A DNA stretch of 37,557 nt from Firmicutes bacterium AM55-24TS (GTDB lineage: Bacteria; Bacillota; Clostridia; UBA1381): positions 1 through 37,557 of the forward strand of contig QTVU01000027.1 of NCBI GenBank assembly GCA_003460745.1. The letters are read 5' to 3'. The position numbers were made by a program, and so were the translations under genes. A model generated the notes under the pieces. That model saw nothing but the letters and a program-made list of their open reading frames with translations. It was not told the origin of the DNA and did not search any database. Below are positions 17,842 to 27,223 of this stretch, one piece after another; position 1 is the first letter of the stretch; every line of letters starts with the position of its first letter.

Positions 17842-19973
17842 TTAATCTTTGTAATATAATGCTCGAAGTGAGTTTAAAATCGCAAGCAATGATACACCTA
17901 CATCAGCGAAAATTGCAAGCCACATTGTGCTTATGCCAAGTACGCTTAAAATCATAACAAGAACTTTAACTCCGATAGCAAATACAATGTTTTGGATTAT
18001 AACTGACATAGTTTTTGCGGAGATTTTAGATGCTTTGGCAATTTTGGAAGGTTCATCAGTCATAAGAACAACGTCAGCCGCCTCGATTGCACTGTCCGAA
18101 CCGATACCGCCCATAGCAATACCGACGTCCGAACGCATAAGTACGGGTGCGTCGTTAATTCCGTCACCGACGAATGCAACATTCTTTTTAGGATTTTTAG
18201 AAGAAAGGATTTCTTCAAGTTTTGAAACCTTATCCTGTGGCAACAACTGCGAATAAACTTTATCAATACCAATCTGCTCTGCGGTATAGTCGGCGTTTCT
18301 CTTTACGTCGCCTGTGAGCATAACAGATTTGATATTAAGCTGTTTCAATGCTGAAATTGCAGCTTTACTGTCAGCTTTGATTTCATCAGATATAACGATA
18401 TATCCGGCAAATTTTCCGTCAACTGCAATGTATATAATACTTCCGATGTGTGATTTTGCTTTTTCGTGAGAGATATTGTTGCTCTCAAGAAGTCTGCCGT
18501 TACCGGCTAAAACTTTATGACCGTCTATATCTGCACTGATACCCATACCGGAAATTTCTGTGTAGTTTGAGATTTTTGCAGTGTCAACGGTGTTTTTGTA
18601 AGCATTTTTAACCGATACTGCGATAGGGTGTGTTGAGTAAAATTCAGCATAAGCGGCATATTTAATAAGCTCGTCTTTGTCGATAACCGAGTATACGTCT
18701 TTTACGGCGAATACACCTTTTGTAAGAGTACCTGTTTTGTCAAATACGACAGTATCAAGTTTAGCAAGCTTTTCGATGAAGTTACTGCCCTTAACAAGAA
18801 TACCGTTCTTTGACGCACAACCGATACCGGCAAAGAAACCAAGCGGAATTGATACAACCAATGCACAAGGGCAAGAAACCACAAGGAACATAAGTCCGCG
18901 ATATATCCAAGTTTTGAAATCTCCGAGAAACAGGGGAGGAACGAACATAACTATTAACGCAAGTGCAACGACAATCGGTGTATAGTATTTAGCAAATACG
19001 GAAATAAATTTTTCCGATTTTGCTTTTTTGCTTTGAGCGTGTTCAACCATATCAAGAATTTTTGAAACGGTACTTTCGCCGTATGTTTTTTCTACTTTAA
19101 TATATATAGGTGAGCCTGTATTCAAACTTCCGCTCAATACAGTATCACCCGTAACAGCCTTACGCGGTACGCTTTCGCCTGTAAGTGCTTTTGTATCAAG
19201 ATATGTTTCGCCCGAAGTTATTGTACCGTCAAGAGGAATTTTTTCGCCGGGTTTTACAATTATAATATCTCCGATTGAAATTTCAGACGGAGAAACTTTT
19301 GTAATCGTGCCGTTTACTTCTGTATTGGCATAGTCGGGACGAATATCCATAAGTTCGTAATTGAATTACGGCTCTTTTGTGCCGCACGTTCCTGCAATGC
19401 CTCGCCGACTTGATAGAACAGCATTACGGCAACTGCCTCAGGGTGTTCGCCGACTGCAAATGCACCGATACTTGCTATACTCATTAAGAAGTTTTCGTTG
19501 AATAAGTGTCCTTTGAATATGTTTTTAATCGCATTCCAAACTATATCATAGCCAAGAACAATATAAGCGACTACAAATAAAATATCAGATATCAATGGGG
19601 AAGAAAGTACGTTTTCTGTTACGATACCTGCCGCAAAAAGTATTGCACCGGCTATAAGTCTTATAGTAAGAACTTTTTCATCTTCCTCTCCATGTTCGCA
19701 ACCGCAACCACATCCGCAGCCACAGCCATTTTCGTGATGATTGTGATCGTGACCACAACCGCAATGGTCTTCATGCTCGTGTTCGTGATGATGGTCGTGA
19801 CCACAACCGCAGTGGTCATCATGCTCATGATGATGTTCATGTCCGCAGCCACAATGAGCCTCGTGATCGTGACCGCAACTGCAATGATCCTTATGTTTAT
19901 GATGATGTTCATGTTTTTCACAACAGACATCTTTATTTTTTTCTGAAATATTACTATCGTTATTCTTTTTCAT
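17842..19973 (-). CDS. zntA: Zn/Cd/Pb-type P1B ATPase with His/Cys-rich N-terminus, one frameshift
   Basis: This is a heavy-metal efflux pump of the plasma membrane. The first 100 residues hold 27 His and 15 Cys in about four units of HC(G/S)CGH(D/E)H plus a CGCGCGCGC stretch, a likely metal sensor or buffer in place of the usual GMxCxxC domain. Membrane helices follow, then the A-domain (DGTITSGETYLDTKALTGES), the CPC motif of the transport site (SCPCALVV), the phosphorylation site DKTGTLTKG, the hinge GDGINDAPVL, and the final FADVG aspartate typical of Zn/Cd/Pb pumps. The two parts (19973-19314 and 19350-17842) lie in different frames; one base is missing near 19350-19353 (ITNL|MDIRPDY). 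The joined length of about 710 residues is normal. It has a consensus promoter, an ArsR-like operator and the ribosome site GGAGGTG. Sequencing error is the likelier cause of the break. Confidence 0.93.
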
Positions 19974-19990
19974 ATCTACACCTCCATACT

Positions 19991-20020
19991 TGAATATATG
20001 AATAACTGTTCATATATTCA
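19991..20020 (-). promoter_or_regulatory. Predicted ArsR/SmtB-family operator of zntA
   Basis: TGAATATATGAA (19991-20002) and TTCATATATTCA (20009-20020) form a perfect 12-6-12 inverted repeat. It abuts the -10 box and covers the expected transcription start. The TGAA...TTCA core is that of CzrA/SmtB/CadC sites, so zinc- or cadmium-relieved repression is inferred. No such repressor gene is in the window. Confidence 0.75.
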
Positions 20021-20048
20021 TTATACGGTATGCTCTATCATTTGTCAA
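20020..20048 (-). promoter_or_regulatory. Consensus sigma-A promoter of zntA
   Basis: On the minus strand a perfect TTGACA (20043-20048), a 17-base spacer and a perfect TATAAT (20020-20025) lie upstream of the operator. A promoter this strong fits a gene kept off by a repressor. Confidence 0.88.
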
Positions 20049-20102
20049 TAGTTTTATTCAAAAAATAAAAATAATACTTAAAAATATGTTTTTTTACCGC
20101 AA

Positions 20103-20134
20103 AAGAGCGGTGCTTCCGAAAAAACACCGCTGTT
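20103..20134 (-). terminator. Terminator after the Cys-rich peptide gene
   Basis: AGCGGTG (20106-20112) and CACCGCT (20125-20131) pair, with three further A-T pairs beyond one mismatch. On the minus strand a short T-run follows. This separates the peptide gene from zntA. Confidence 0.6.
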
Positions 20135-20170
20135 TGCCACTAATATTTTGAAAGTGGAGTTAATGTAAGA

Positions 20171-20284
20171 TTAGTTGTTGCACATACAAGTAACGATAAC
20201 GATAATAATAAGAACCCAAATAATCATATCAAGATCAAAATCGCAACCGCCTCTTTGACAACCGTTTCCACAACATTCGCCCAT
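20171..20284 (-). CDS. 37-residue Cys-rich membrane micropeptide, unknown
   Basis: A short frame on the minus strand starts with ATG at 20284-20282 and ends TAA at 20171. A strong ribosome site, AAAGGAGG (20293-20300), lies eight bases upstream. The product has a soluble head MGECCGNGCQRGGC with four cysteines, an acidic linker DFDLD, one hydrophobic helix (about 20-32) and the end CMCNN with two more cysteines: six Cys in 37 residues. I do not recognise the family. The shape resembles small clostridial and Bacillus membrane peptides, some of them sporulation-associated, and the cysteines could bind metal. It lies upstream of, and on the same strand as, the metal ATPase, but a terminator and a separate promoter stand between them. 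The ribosome site, clean stop and terminator make it a credible gene. Confidence 0.7.
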   Translation of the reverse strand: MGECCGNGCQRGGCDFDLDMIIWVLIIIVIVTCMCNN

Positions 20285-20362
20285 TGTGAGTGCCTCCTTT
20301 CAATGTTTTGTAATATATATTATGACTAATCTATTAATTTTGCACATTGTCCCATATTTTAC

Positions 20363-20391
20363 TTGAATTTTTCTTCAAAATGGGTTAGAAT
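20363..20391 (+). promoter_or_regulatory. Promoter of ynzC-asnA
   Basis: TTGAAT (20363-20368), a 17-base spacer and TAGAAT (20386-20391) lie upstream of the ribosome site GGGGAGG (20412-20418). Confidence 0.6.
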
Positions 20392-20426
20392 AGTAGTAGT
20401 GATATTTTCTTGGGGAGGTAAATCTT

Positions 20427-20606
20427 TTGGATAAGAAGAAAATTGACAGAATAAATGAACTTGCGAAAAAGGCAAGAAGTTCCGATGGGTTGACGCCTGA
20501 GGAAATGACGGAGCGTGCAAAGCTCCGTGAAGAATATCTTAATGCCATACGTCAGAATTTCAAACAGACGCTTGACAATATTGAAATAATTGATAAAGGA
20601 GAATAA
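20427..20606 (+). CDS. ynzC: DUF896 (YnzC-family) small protein
   Basis: This 59-residue protein starts at TTG 20427, nine bases after GGGGAGG. The sequence KIDRINELAKKAR, then LTPEEMTERAKLREEYL and IRQNFKQTL, fits the DUF896/YnzC family, a short two-helix protein of unknown role in Firmicutes (in Bacillus a LexA-regulated member exists). No LexA box was noticed here. Its last codons contain the asnA ribosome site (AAAGGAG), so the two genes form an operon three bases apart. Confidence 0.88.
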   Translation: MDKKKIDRINELAKKARSSDGLTPEEMTERAKLREEYLNAIRQNFKQTLDNIEIIDKGE

Positions 20607-20609
20607 AAA

Positions 20610-21617
20610 ATGTCACTAATAATTCCCGAAACCTATAAATCAAATCTTAACGGACGCGAAACGGAAAAAGCAATTAAATTTATAAAGGATACATTTCAGC
20701 ATGAAATAATTTCAGCGCTTAATTTGCAGAGAATTTCAGCACCGTTATTTGTACGTCCCGAAACAGGTCTTAACGATAATCTTAACGGAGTTGAACGTCC
20801 TGTAAGTTTTGATGCACCTTGTATCGGCGGTGCTACACTTGAAATTGTTCATTCACTTGCAAAGTGGAAGAGAATGACTCTCGGCAGATACGGTTTTAAT
20901 CCGGGTGAGGGCTTGTATACAGATATGAACGCTATAAGACGTGATGAGGAAGTTGACAATCTTCACTCTATGTACGTTGACCAATGGGACTGGGAGGCTG
21001 TTATAAATAAGTCAGACAGAACTGTTGAAACCTTAAAGAGTTTTGTGGAACGTATATATACCGCTATGAAGTCGACTCAAAGCAGAGTATGCCAAAAGTT
21101 CAGCGGTATTGAAAATAATTTCCCTGAGGAAATTACGTTTATAACAACGCAAGAACTTGAGGATATGTACCCTGATCTTGAACCGAAAGAAAGAGAAAAT
21201 AAACTTCTTCGCGAAAAGAAAGCAGTATTCCTAATGCAAATCGGTAAAGCATTGAAGTCGGGTCAAAGACACGACGGCAGAGCACCGGATTATGACGATT
21301 GGGAGCTTAACGGTGATATTCTTGTTTATTATCCTGTTCTTGATATGGCTTACGAACTTTCAAGCATGGGTATCAGAGTTGACGAAGATTCACTTCTTTC
21401 TCAAATTAAGATTGCAGGCTGTGAGGACAGACTTGAACTTGATTTCCATAAGAAACTTCTTAATAAGGAACTTCCTTATACAATCGGCGGCGGTATCGGT
21501 CAGTCAAGATTGTGTATGTATATGCTTGGTAAGGCTCATATCGGCGAAGTACAGGCATCTGTATGGCCGGACGATATGCGTAAGACTTGCGAAGAAAAAG
21601 GAATAAAGCTACTATAA
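20610..21617 (+). CDS. asnA: Aspartate--ammonia ligase
   Basis: AsnA makes asparagine from aspartate, ammonia and ATP; it is related to class II aminoacyl-tRNA synthetases. The 335-residue protein shows the signature LIIPETYKSNLN, the early segment VERPVSFD, the motif AKWKRMTLGRYGF, and the C-terminal IGGGIGQSRLCMYML. Length is normal. It lies upstream of asnS, which charges tRNA with the product. A REP-like element lies immediately beyond its stop, and the last codons (AAG CTA CTA TAA) form one half of a 10-bp direct repeat flanking that element. Confidence 0.96.
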   Translation: MSLIIPETYKSNLNGRETEKAIKFIKDTFQHEIISALNLQRISAPLFVRPETGLNDNLNGVERPVSFDAPCIGGATLEIVHSLAKWKRMTLGRYGFNPGEGLYTDMNAIRRDEEVDNLHSMYVDQWDWEAVINKSDRTVETLKSFVERIYTAMKSTQSRVCQKFSGIENNFPEEITFITTQELEDMYPDLEPKERENKLLREKKAVFLMQIGKALKSGQRHDGRAPDYDDWELNGDILVYYPVLDMAYELSSMGIRVDEDSLLSQIKIAGCEDRLELDFHKKLLNKELPYTIGGGIGQSRLCMYMLGKAHIGEVQASVWPDDMRKTCEEKGIKLL

Positions 21618-21676
21618 TAAGCCTCTCCTTAAGGGGAGGTGCCTAAAAGGCGAAGCGGTGGCACAGAGCTACTATA
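21607..21676. mobile_element. Short REP/MITE-like element between 10-bp direct repeats
   Basis: AGCTACTATA at 21607-21616 recurs at 21667-21676, bracketing 50 bases. Between them lie hairpin 1 (CCTCTCC-TTAA-GGGGAGG), hairpin 2 (GCCT-AAA-AGGC) and the end GCGGTGGCA. This is the same architecture as the element after engB. The flanking repeat looks like a target-site duplication, its left copy being the end of asnA. No transposase is encoded here, so any movement would be in trans. Confidence 0.65.
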
Positions 21677-21710
21677 TTTAATAACTATTGAAAGGATTAT
21701 TATTTAGATT

Positions 21711-23114
21711 ATGAAAACAGTTGTAAAAGACTTGTTCAGAAAACAGGATGAGTTTGGGGGAAAAGAAATAACAGTATCGGGTTGGATAAGAAACATAAGA
21801 ATTTCAAAGAATTTCGGTTTTATCGAATTAAATGACGGTACATTTTTTAAGAATTTGCAAATAGTAATTGAGTCGGATAAACTTGATAACTTTGCGGAAC
21901 TTTCAAAGCTAAACATTGCAGCTGCAATTACGGCAACAGGTACACTTGTACTTACACCGGACGCAAAACAGCCGTTTGAATTAAAGGCTGAAAACGTTGT
22001 AATCGACGGTGAATCTACACCGGATTATCCGTTACAGAAGAAAAGACACAGCTTTGAATATTTGCGTACAGTCGCTCATTTAAGACCGCGTACAAATACA
22101 TTCTCGGCAGTGTTCAGAGTGCGTTCAATGATTGCGTATGCAATTCACCAATTCTTCCAGGAGAGAGGATTTGTGTATGTTCATACTCCGATTATCACTG
22201 CAAGTGACTGCGAGGGTGCAGGCGAAATGTTCCAAGTTACAACACTTGATTTGAATAACGTCCCTAAGAATGATGACGGAACTGTTGATTATTCACAGGA
22301 CTTCTTCGGCAAACAGGCAAACCTTACAGTAAGCGGTCAGCTTAATGTTGAAACATACTGTATGGCATTTAGAAATGTTTACACATTCGGTCCTACATTC
22401 AGAGCCGAAAATTCAAACACAACACGTCATGCGGCTGAATTTTGGATGATTGAGCCTGAAATCGCATTTGCAGACCTAAAAGACGATATGGAACTTGCAG
22501 AGGATATGCTAAAGTATATCATTAACTATTGTCTTGAAAATGCTCCCGAAGAAATGCAGTTCTTCAATCAATTTATCGACAAGGAACTTCTTGACCGTCT
22601 AAACCACGTTGTAAACAGTGAGTTTGCTCACGTAACATATACAGAGGCTGTAAATATACTTATCGAAGATTCAAAAGCCGGTAAGGTTAAGTTTGACAAT
22701 AAGGTGGAATGGGGCTGCGATTTACAGACAGAACACGAAAGATACCTTACAGAACAGGTATTTAAGCGTCCGTTGTTTGTAACAGATTATCCGAAGGAAA
22801 TCAAGGCTTTCTATATGAAACTTAACGATGACCAAAAGACGGTTGCGGCTATGGACTTGCTTGTTCCGGGCATCGGAGAAATCATCGGCGGAAGCCAGAG
22901 AGAAGAAAATTACGATGTACTTGTTGAAAGAATGAAAGAACTTGGTCTTAAGGAAGAAGATTATAATTTCTATCTTGACCTTCGCAGATACGGAACAAAC
23001 AAACACGCAGGTTTCGGTCTTGGCTTTGAAAGAGCTGTTATGTATATTACAGGTGTTTCTAACATTCGTGACGTACTTCCGTTCCCAAGAACAGTCGGTA
23101 CTGCCGAATATTAA
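21711..23114 (+). CDS. asnS: Asparagine--tRNA ligase
   Basis: This class IIb synthetase charges tRNA-Asn. The 467-residue protein has an OB-fold anticodon domain (about 17-100, [11 protein letters not shown]), then motif 1 ([16 protein letters not shown]), motif 2 with [25 protein letters not shown], and motif 3 [20 protein letters not shown] in motif 2 separates AsnRS from AspRS. The upstream AAAGGA sits about 14 bases from the ATG, longer than usual. It lies after asnA and the short repeat element, with its own terminator. Confidence 0.97.
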   Translation: MKTVVKDLFRKQDEFGGKEITVSGWIRNIRISKNFGFIELNDGTFFKNLQIVIESDKLDNFAELSKLNIAAAITATGTLVLTPDAKQPFELKAENVVIDGESTPDYPLQKKRHSFEYLRTVAHLRPRTNTFSAVFRVRSMIAYAIHQFFQERGFVYVHTPIITASDCEGAGEMFQVTTLDLNNVPKNDDGTVDYSQDFFGKQANLTVSGQLNVETYCMAFRNVYTFGPTFRAENSNTTRHAAEFWMIEPEIAFADLKDDMELAEDMLKYIINYCLENAPEEMQFFNQFIDKELLDRLNHVVNSEFAHVTYTEAVNILIEDSKAGKVKFDNKVEWGCDLQTEHERYLTEQVFKRPLFVTDYPKEIKAFYMKLNDDQKTVAAMDLLVPGIGEIIGGSQREENYDVLVERMKELGLKEEDYNFYLDLRRYGTNKHAGFGLGFERAVMYITGVSNIRDVLPFPRTVGTAEY

Positions 23115-23150
23115 TCAAGACAAAACTATAGCGGTTTTGACTACTATTTT

Positions 23151-23180
23151 AAGAGGCTGCTCGCAGCCTCTTGATTTTTA
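23151..23180 (+). terminator. Terminator after asnS
   Basis: AAGAGGCTG (23151-23159), the loop CTCG and CAGCCTCTT (23164-23172) form a 9-bp stem followed by GATTTTTA. The next gene's ribosome site begins just after it. Confidence 0.8.
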
Positions 23181-23200
23181 TAAAGAAAGGTACGATTTTT

Positions 23201-24025
23201 ATGAATTTAATTGCAGTTCTTATTGCACTTGCTATAATTATTGTAGCGTTTAAGTTTAATGTATTTCTTGGAATAGCCGTTGCGATTGTGGCTATAGGTG
23301 TGGGAATATATAATTTTTTGCCGACCTATTATGCGATAAACGGCAACAAAGCATTTGAAATCGGTGACGAGGACCGTGCGAGAGAGTGGTATAAAAAGGC
23401 ATGTGAAACGGGCAGAGCAAATGTAAAGTTGAAATCGTCTTACGCATACGTGCTTTTACGTACAGGTTATGCCGACGAGGCGGAAAAAGTTCTTGATCCG
23501 ATTATAAGAGTAAAAGGGCTTGCACCGGAAAAAAAGAATTTGGCAAAGCAACAAAGATGTATGGTTTACTATAAGCAGGGCAGACTTGACGAGGCGATTG
23601 AGGATGCACAGTCAATGATGAACGAAGGTTACAGAAATTCAAGTGTTTACGGTATGCTTGGCTATTTTAAATTGCTTAGAAACGATGACCTTGACGAAAC
23701 AACAAAACTTTGTGAAGAAGCTTATGATTACAACAGTGATGACAGGGACATAAAAGATAATCTTTCAATTTGTTATTTCAGAAAAGGCGAATATGAAAAA
23801 GCAGAAAAAATATCTGATGAACTTGTCGTGGCGGCACCTAACTTTGTCGAGGGCTTTTATCACGGCATACAGATTGCAATGAAACTTAACAAGTACGATA
23901 AAGCCGCAGAATATGCCGAAAAGTTGAAAGAATGTAAGCGTTCGGGAATGACAACGGTTACGGAGGAAGAAGTTAATAAGCTTATACAAGAGGTAAAGAA
24001 TCACAATGAAAACACCATTGGCTGA
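23201..24025 (+). CDS. Membrane-anchored tetratricopeptide-repeat protein
   Basis: This 274-residue protein has two N-terminal membrane helices (about 2-18 and 20-42) and then about five TPR-like helical hairpins from residue 50 to the end (for example GDEDRAREWYKKACETG and QGRLDEAIEDAQSM). TPR units bind partner proteins; the partner is unknown. The ATG at 23201 follows AAAGAAAGG; an earlier frame start at 23171 would lie in the terminator. It overlaps rarA by 20 bases, so the two are probably co-translated. No enzymatic motif is seen. Confidence 0.8.
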   Translation: MNLIAVLIALAIIIVAFKFNVFLGIAVAIVAIGVGIYNFLPTYYAINGNKAFEIGDEDRAREWYKKACETGRANVKLKSSYAYVLLRTGYADEAEKVLDPIIRVKGLAPEKKNLAKQQRCMVYYKQGRLDEAIEDAQSMMNEGYRNSSVYGMLGYFKLLRNDDLDETTKLCEEAYDYNSDDRDIKDNLSICYFRKGEYEKAEKISDELVVAAPNFVEGFYHGIQIAMKLNKYDKAAEYAEKLKECKRSGMTTVTEEEVNKLIQEVKNHNENTIG

Positions 24026-25284
24026 TAGAATACGTCCAAAGACGCTTGATGAAGTTGTCGGACAAAAGCACCTTATAGGTGAAGGAAAAATTTTAAGAAA
24101 CATAATCGAAAATGACGAAGTACCGAATATGATATTTTACGGTCCGAGCGGAGTCGGTAAAACTACCATTGCAAACATAATCGCTCAAAAAACGGGTAAA
24201 ACTTTGCATAGACTTAATGCGACAACTGCGTCCGTTGCTGACATAAAAAATATTGTATCAACGCTTGACAGCTTTTTGGCAATGGACGGAGTATTGCTGT
24301 ACCTTGACGAAATACAGCATTTTAATAAGAAACAACAACAGTCTTTGCTTGAATTTATGGAAAACGGCAAGATAACGCTTATCGCAAGTACAACGGAAAA
24401 TCCGTATTTTTATGTGTATAATGCGGTGCTTTCGAGAAGCGTTGTGTTTGAATTTAAACAGATTGAGCCAAGCGAGATTGAAAAGGCACTTGAAAGAGCG
24501 GTTGAAGAATTAAAGCAATCGGATTATAAAGGCTTTGACGTAACCGTTGACAAAGACGCAATACGGCATATGGCACACGTTTCAAACGGAGATGTGAGAA
24601 AGGCTTTAAATTCGCTTGAAGTTGCATTTATTGCAACACCGCCAAACAAAGATAAAAAAATACACATATCGCTTGACACGGCGGTACAGGCAACGCAAAA
24701 AAAAAGCTATGCGTTACGACCGTGACGGTGACAGTCATTATGATATTTTAAGTGCGTTTCAAAAGTCAATAAGAGGTTCAGATCCGGATGCGGCAGTTCA
24801 TTATCTTGCAAGACTTGTTTCGGCAGGTGATTTGCCGAGCATTTGCCGCAGACTTTTGGTTATTTCGGCAGAGGATATAGGACTTGCATATCCCCAGGCT
24901 ATATCGGTCGTGAAAGCTTGTGTTGACAGTGCCCTGCAGCTTGGTTTTCCAGAGGCGAGAATACCGCTTGCGGAAGCGGTTATTTTACTTGCAACCGCAC
25001 CAAAATCAAATTCGGCAATAATGGCGATTGACAGTGCGTTGAGTGATATTGAGGGTATGGATACGGGCGATATACCGGAACATCTGAAAGATTCGCATTA
25101 CGGCGGAGCAAAAAAACTCGGTCACGGAACAGAGTACAAATATCCGCACAGTTATGAAAATCATTATGTCAAACAGCAGTATTTGCCCAATAACATTAGG
25201 GACACTAAATATTATGATTTTGGGGACAATAAAACCGAACAGTCGGCAAAAGTTTATTGGGACAGAATAAAGAAAGGAAATTGA
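24006..25284 (+). CDS. rarA: Replication-associated recombination protein RarA (MgsA), one frameshift
   Basis: RarA is an AAA+ ATPase of the clamp-loader type that acts at stalled replication forks. The first part (24006-24725) carries LADRIRPKTLDEVVGQKHL, Walker A GPSGVGKTT, Walker B LYLDEIQHFN and the sensor region STTENPYF. The second part, in the +1 frame from about 24700 (AMRYDRDGDSHYDILSAF), carries the tetramerisation domain and the typical end PNNIRDTKYYDFGDNKTE. The break is at a run of nine A (24697-24705): eight A would read TQKKAMRY in one frame. The restored product is about 425 residues, normal. Extra A in a homopolymer points to sequencing or polymerase slippage. Confidence 0.93.
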
Positions 25285-25287
25285 TTT

Positions 25288-27198
25288 ATGAAAGACGGAT
25301 TTGTAAGATGTGCAAGCGCAACTGTTGATATAAAGGTTGCGGACACTGATTATAATACATCAAATATAATAAAGGCAATCGAAGACGCGGCTCAAAATGA
25401 TATAAAGCTTATAGTATTTCCGGAACTTTGCATAACGGGATATACTTGCGGTGATTTGTTTTTGCAGAAAATATTGATTGACAGTGCAAAAGACAGCTTA
25501 ATCAAAATAGCAAAAGCAACGGAAAATCTTGATATAACCGCCGTTGTCGGACTTCCGTACGTTGCGGAGCAGACGCTTTATAATTGTGCCGCAGTGGTAA
25601 ACGGGGGACACATAAAAGGTCTTGTTCCGAAACTTAATATTCCTAACTATGCCGAATTTTATGAGGTAAGACACTTCACGGCCGGTAAAAATGAAGTGAC
25701 ATATGTGAATATAAACGGTGAAGAAATACCGTTCGGTGCGAATATATTATTTAAAACAGATGCGTGTGAAGATTTTGTTCTTGCGGTTGAAATTTGCGAG
25801 GATGTGTGGACAGCTATGCCGCCGTCGGTCAACCACGCACTTGCAGGTGCAACGATTATAGCAAATCTTTCTGCGAGCAACGAAGTTATTGCAAAAGATG
25901 AATACCGCGAAATGCTTGTAAAAAGTCAGTCTGCAAAACTTTACTGCGGTTATATTTATTCCGATGCGGGATACGGCGAATCAACGACTGACCTTGTATT
26001 TGCAGGTGACAATATGATTGCCGAAAACGGCACGATTTTGGCAAGAAGTAAAAGATTTAACAACGAATGTGTATATACCGAGCTTGATTTGGAAAGACTT
26101 GTGGGTGAGAGAAAAAAGAGCAATACCTATAATATAGTCGGCAGTGAAAAATATGTGAGTGTAAAACTTGATATGAATATCGGGGACACTAAAATAACAC
26201 GATATGTCGATAAACAGCCGTTCGTTCCGTCAAACGACAAAAAGCGTGAAAAACGCAGTGAAGAAATTCTTTCAATTCAGTCGCTGGGACTTAAAAAGCG
26301 ACTTGACCATACACATGCCAAAACGGCTGTTGTGGGTGTAAGCGGAGGACTTGACTCGACACTTGCACTTTTGGTAACCGTGCGTGCATTTGACAGTCTT
26401 AATCTTGACAGAAAGAATATAATCGCGGTAACAATGCCGTGTTTCGGTACAACGGACAGAACGTATAACAATGCGGTTAATTTTGCAAATTCGCTTGGTG
26501 TTACTTTGAAAGAAGTAAATATCAAAGCGGCGGTAAATCAGCATTTTGCGGATATAGAACACGATCCGAATGTCTATGACGTCACATATGAAAATTCTCA
26601 GGCGAGAGAAAGAACTCAAATTCTTATGGACGTTGCAAACAAAAGCGGCGGCTTGGTAATCGGTACCGGTGATATGTCCGAGCTTGCACTTGGCTGGGCA
26701 ACGTATAACGGCGACCATATGTCGATGTACGGCGTTAATGCAGGTGTTCCGAAAACACTCATTCGTTATCTTGTCGATTATGAGGCTAAACGTACAAACA
26801 ACGATATATTGAAGAAAACATTACAGGATATATTGGATACACCTGTAAGTCCCGAACTTCTTCCGCCGAAAGACGGAAAAATATCTCAAAAGACCGAACA
26901 TATTGTCGGTCCGTATGAACTTCACGATTTCTTTTTATATCATCTTATGCGTTTTGGTTCAAAGCCGTCAAAGATACTGAGATTGGCTGAAGTTGCGTTT
27001 GAGGGGATATATGACAGAGAAGTTATACTTGAATGGTTAAAGGTATTTTACAGAAGATTTTTTGCACAGCAATTCAAACGTTCGTGCCTGCCTGACGGTC
27101 CGAAAGTAGGAAGTGTTGCTCTTTCTCCGAGAGGCGATTGGCGAATGCCGTCCGACGCCTCATATCAAATTTGGGCGAAGGAACTCGAAACACTTTAA
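25288..27198 (+). CDS. nadE: Glutamine-dependent NAD+ synthetase
   Basis: NadE makes NAD from deamido-NAD, ATP and glutamine, the last step of NAD synthesis. The 636-residue two-domain form has an N-terminal nitrilase-type glutaminase, with the Glu of FPELCITGYTCGD, the Lys of LVPKLNIPNY and the Cys of EICEDVW. The C-terminal synthetase domain has the P-loop GVSGGLDSTLAL, then GTGDMSELALGW and the late SLSPRGDWR-like region (ALSPRGDWRMPSDA). The ATG follows AAAGGAAA, three bases after rarA. The glutaminase domain removes dependence on free ammonia, in contrast to AsnA upstream. Confidence 0.96.
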   Translation: MKDGFVRCASATVDIKVADTDYNTSNIIKAIEDAAQNDIKLIVFPELCITGYTCGDLFLQKILIDSAKDSLIKIAKATENLDITAVVGLPYVAEQTLYNCAAVVNGGHIKGLVPKLNIPNYAEFYEVRHFTAGKNEVTYVNINGEEIPFGANILFKTDACEDFVLAVEICEDVWTAMPPSVNHALAGATIIANLSASNEVIAKDEYREMLVKSQSAKLYCGYIYSDAGYGESTTDLVFAGDNMIAENGTILARSKRFNNECVYTELDLERLVGERKKSNTYNIVGSEKYVSVKLDMNIGDTKITRYVDKQPFVPSNDKKREKRSEEILSIQSLGLKKRLDHTHAKTAVVGVSGGLDSTLALLVTVRAFDSLNLDRKNIIAVTMPCFGTTDRTYNNAVNFANSLGVTLKEVNIKAAVNQHFADIEHDPNVYDVTYENSQARERTQILMDVANKSGGLVIGTGDMSELALGWATYNGDHMSMYGVNAGVPKTLIRYLVDYEAKRTNNDILKKTLQDILDTPVSPELLPPKDGKISQKTEHIVGPYELHDFFLYHLMRFGSKPSKILRLAEVAFEGIYDREVILEWLKVFYRRFFAQQFKRSCLPDGPKVGSVALSPRGDWRMPSDASYQIWAKELETL

Positions 27199-27223
27199 CG
27201 CCCTATTCTATGGAGGGATTTCG

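Noticed and set aside
19661..19946. Open frames on both strands opposite the His-rich repeats
   Set aside because: They result from the repetitive CAT/GAT/TGC codons of the ATPase tail and have no ribosome sites.
20301..20345. Mother-cell sigma-K or sigma-E promoter for the Cys-rich peptide
   Set aside because: CATAATATA fits the sigma-K -10 pattern, but no matching -35 lies at the right distance, so it is not listed as a promoter.
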